A stretch of 64,000 nt of DNA from Paenibacillus polymyxa (lineage in GTDB: Bacteria; Bacillota; Bacilli; Paenibacillales; Paenibacillaceae), in the NCBI RefSeq assembly GCF_001719045.1, contig NZ_CP015423.1, forward strand, positions 4,091,501-4,155,500, read 5' to 3'. The first letter of the stretch is position 1; every line of letters begins with the position of its first letter. Below are positions 61,927 to 64,000 of the stretch, in pieces. The position numbers and the translations under genes were made by a program. Under the pieces are notes generated by a model that saw nothing but the letters and a program-made list of their open reading frames with translations, was not told the origin of the DNA and did not search any database.

Positions 61927-63582
61927 ATGAGCAAAAAGTATGCGAAACACAAAATCTGGACCGTTCTGCTGGTGCTTGCGCTAGGAGCTGTTTTGGCGCT
62001 TTCCGGTTGTGGGGGATCAGGTGAAGGAGCAAAGCCAGAGGCAGGGAAAACACCAAGCGGAGCAGGAGAGGGCGTGCAGGACACGCTCATTTATGGACGC
62101 GGTGGAGATTCCGTGGCGCTAGATCCTGCTATTGTGACTGAAAGCGAGTCGCTAAAAATCGGAATGCAAGTGTTCGACACACTGCTGGAATATAAGGAAA
62201 ATACAACGGAGATCCAACCGGGGCTTGCAGAGAGCTGGGAAGTATCACCGGATGGACTGGTCTATACGTTCAAGCTGCGTCAGGGTGTGAAATTCCATGA
62301 TGGAAGTGACTTTAACGCAGAAGCGGTTGTGTTTAACTTTGACCGCTGGGCTGATCCGAAAAGTCCATACAAATTTGAAGGTGACTCGTTTGACTATTAT
62401 GATTCTATGTTCGGTCCTGAAGGAAGTAGGGTGATTAAGGAGGTTAAAGCGGTAGATGCGAATAGCGTCCAGTTTACACTAAACAAGCCGCAGGCGCCGT
62501 TTTTACAAAATATCGCTATGCCATCCTTTAGTATTTCAAGTCCCAAGGCTATTCAGGAGAAAAAGGCTGATTTCAAAAGTAATCCGGTCGGCACGGGGCC
62601 TTTTGTATTTAAGGAATGGAAACGGAACGATACCATCACGCTGGAGAAGAATCCAAACTATTGGAAAGAGGGGCAGCCGAAGCTGGCTAAGATCATTGTT
62701 CGTTCCATACCCGACAATACCGCACGATTTAATGCTCTGCAAAACGGGGAAATTGACCTGATGGAGGATTTGAACCCGGATGATGCAAAGCAGTTAGACG
62801 GCAATAGCGATTTGGTGAAAATTGAACGTCCCTCCTTTAATGTGGCGTACATTGGCTTTAATTTAAAGAAAAAAACATTCAATAATCCCAAGGTGCGGCA
62901 GGCACTGAATCACGCAGTGAACAAGCAGGCTATTATTGATGCATTGTTTGCAGGGCAGGCCAAGCCTGCGGTCAATCCGATGCCACCTACGTTATGGGGG
63001 TACAACGATAGTATTCAGGACTACGCCTATGATCTGGATAAGGCTAAATCTTTGCTGGCGGAAGCGGGCTTTCCTAACGGGCTCCCCGAGCCTTTAACCT
63101 TCTATGCAATGCCCGTATCTCGTCCTTATATGCCTGACGGCAAAAAGGTGGCAGAGGCCATTCAAGCCGATTTTGAAAAAATAGGCGTCAAAGTAAACAT
63201 CCAATCCCCGGAATGGGCTACGTATCTGGATGATCTTAAGGCGGGGAAAAAGGATGATCTGTACATGCTGGGTTGGAACGGGGACAATGGCGACCCGGAT
63301 AATTTCCTTTACACATTGCTGGACAAGGATACGATCCCAGGCAATAACCGTAGTTTTTATGTGAATGAGGAACTCCACAAAATATTGGTGAAGGCGCAGG
63401 TTGAGGTCGATCAGGACAAGCGTGCGGAAATGTATAAAGAAGCACAAGTGATTATTAAACAGGATGCGCCGTGGATTCCATTGGTTCACAGCACACCGCT
63501 GATGGCAGGTAAAGCGAATCTCAAGGGTTTTGTACCTTCTCCGGCAGGTATTGAAGCGTACGGAAATATTTATTTTGAATAG
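61927..63582 (+). CDS. Dipeptide/oligopeptide ABC transporter, substrate-binding lipoprotein
   Basis: 551 residues, SBP family 5. The signal peptide ends in the lipobox LSGC. SEDGLVYTFKLRQ-like SPDGLVYTFKLRQGVKFHDG and NPVGTGPFVFKEWKRND are family marks; C-terminal PWIPLVHSTP. It probably binds peptides, though nickel, glutathione or other ligands are possible. The start at 61927 follows AAAGGGG. It opens an operon with the permease that follows. Confidence 0.9.
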   Translation: MSKKYAKHKIWTVLLVLALGAVLALSGCGGSGEGAKPEAGKTPSGAGEGVQDTLIYGRGGDSVALDPAIVTESESLKIGMQVFDTLLEYKENTTEIQPGLAESWEVSPDGLVYTFKLRQGVKFHDGSDFNAEAVVFNFDRWADPKSPYKFEGDSFDYYDSMFGPEGSRVIKEVKAVDANSVQFTLNKPQAPFLQNIAMPSFSISSPKAIQEKKADFKSNPVGTGPFVFKEWKRNDTITLEKNPNYWKEGQPKLAKIIVRSIPDNTARFNALQNGEIDLMEDLNPDDAKQLDGNSDLVKIERPSFNVAYIGFNLKKKTFNNPKVRQALNHAVNKQAIIDALFAGQAKPAVNPMPPTLWGYNDSIQDYAYDLDKAKSLLAEAGFPNGLPEPLTFYAMPVSRPYMPDGKKVAEAIQADFEKIGVKVNIQSPEWATYLDDLKAGKKDDLYMLGWNGDNGDPDNFLYTLLDKDTIPGNNRSFYVNEELHKILVKAQVEVDQDKRAEMYKEAQVIIKQDAPWIPLVHSTPLMAGKANLKGFVPSPAGIEAYGNIYFE

Positions 63583-63611
63583 CCCAAACGCAAGCAGGCG
63601 GTGAATAGGAT

Positions 63612-64000
63612 ATGAACTCATATATTGTAAAAAGACTGGCCATATTGATTCCTGTATTACTGGGCATGACGCTCATCGTTTTTTCCATTATTCATGCCAT
63701 TCCGGGAGATCCGGCCGAAACCATACTGGGAGATAAGGCTACGGAACAGTCCAAGCAGGCGCTACGTGAGCAATTGGGGCTGAATAAGCCGTGGTTACAG
63801 CAATATGGGACCTATTTAGGTGAGTTGGCACAAGGGGACTTGGGCGATTCCATTCGCACCAAGCAGCCGATTGCCCGGGAAATGGTCCCTTATCTGGCGG
63901 CTACGCTGGAGTTGACAGTAGCAAGCATGTTTTTTGCCGTTGTAGTCGGAATGAATGCCGGCATCGTGAGTGCCTGGAAGCGAAATTCCTGGTTTGACTA
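63612..64000 (+). CDS. ABC transporter permease (DppB-like), cut by the window end
   Basis: The first 129 residues of a DppB/OppB-type permease: MNSYIVKRLAILIPVLLGMT, then HAIPGDPAETILGDKA, then LGLNKPWLQQYGTYLGELAQ and GDLGDSIRTKQPI. One full membrane helix and the start of the second are seen. It lies 29 bases after the binding-protein gene. More operon genes (second permease, ATPases) probably follow outside. Confidence 0.9.
   Translation, partial: MNSYIVKRLAILIPVLLGMTLIVFSIIHAIPGDPAETILGDKATEQSKQALREQLGLNKPWLQQYGTYLGELAQGDLGDSIRTKQPIAREMVPYLAATLELTVASMFFAVVVGMNAGIVSAWKRNSWFD

Noticed and set aside
63094..63621. Minus-strand open frame opposite the peptide-binding protein
   Set aside because: Shadow frame without ribosome site or family features.
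1..64000. tRNA, rRNA and transposase genes
   Set aside because: None could be recognised by motif on either strand.

Overview
The window looks like the chromosome of a Gram-positive endospore-forming bacterium, most probably Paenibacillus (P. polymyxa group). This is an inference from AGGAGG-type ribosome binding sites, CcpA (cre), Fnr and LexA boxes of Bacillus type, a preQ1-I riboswitch, lipoprotein ABC transporters, stalk-domain secreted proteins and a PBSX-like tail cluster. No rRNA, tRNA, CRISPR array or transposase was seen.

Layout. 0-7.3 kb: an acyltransferase, then a sugar-sensing operon (membrane-anchored sugar-binding protein, YesM/LytS-type kinase, YesN-type regulator) with a cre site, then hcp with an Fnr-type box. 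7.3-9 kb: small regulators and a MazG-like hydrolase around copies of a dispersed palindromic repeat. 9.2-17.3 kb: an AT-rich island built of five complete gene cassettes plus one decayed cassette. Each complete cassette ends in a 78-124 bp element with the organisation of an integron attC site (R''-4 nt-L'' ... L'-7/8 nt-R', with R' = GTTAnnn). The cassettes carry nuclease, HEPN and SMC-type ATPase genes, so this looks like a defence-gene cassette array without a local integrase. It is the most unusual feature here.

17.6-21.5 kb: a ChvE-MmsA-MmsB sugar ABC transporter operon, also with a perfect cre site. It is the likely target of the sensor operon at the left end, which would make the two loci a sense-and-import pair now separated by the cassette array. 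21.5-31.2 kb: housekeeping and secreted proteins (SDR, MBL hydrolase, Lrp, GNAT, EcsC, MFS, RCC1-like/stalk protein, PAP2 phosphatase with autotransporter-type repeats). 31.2-34.5 kb: queuosine precursor genes queC-queD-queE and queF behind a preQ1-I riboswitch/terminator. 34.5-41 kb: AIM24, small membrane protein, WYL regulator, DEDDh exonuclease, LysM 5'-nucleotidase.

41.2-61.1 kb: a complete contractile tail cluster without terminase, portal or capsid genes, i.e. an R-type tailocin. Divergent ImmA-like protease and Xre repressor genes face an ArpU-type activator. A LexA box, a leader terminator and a strictly ordered tail operon follow: terminator, sheath, tube, chaperone with a -1 frameshift, tape measure, XkdP-XkdU baseplate, two fibre modules, holin, GH25 lysozyme. 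61.2-64 kb: a thioesterase fragment and the start of a dipeptide-type ABC transporter operon, cut by the window end.
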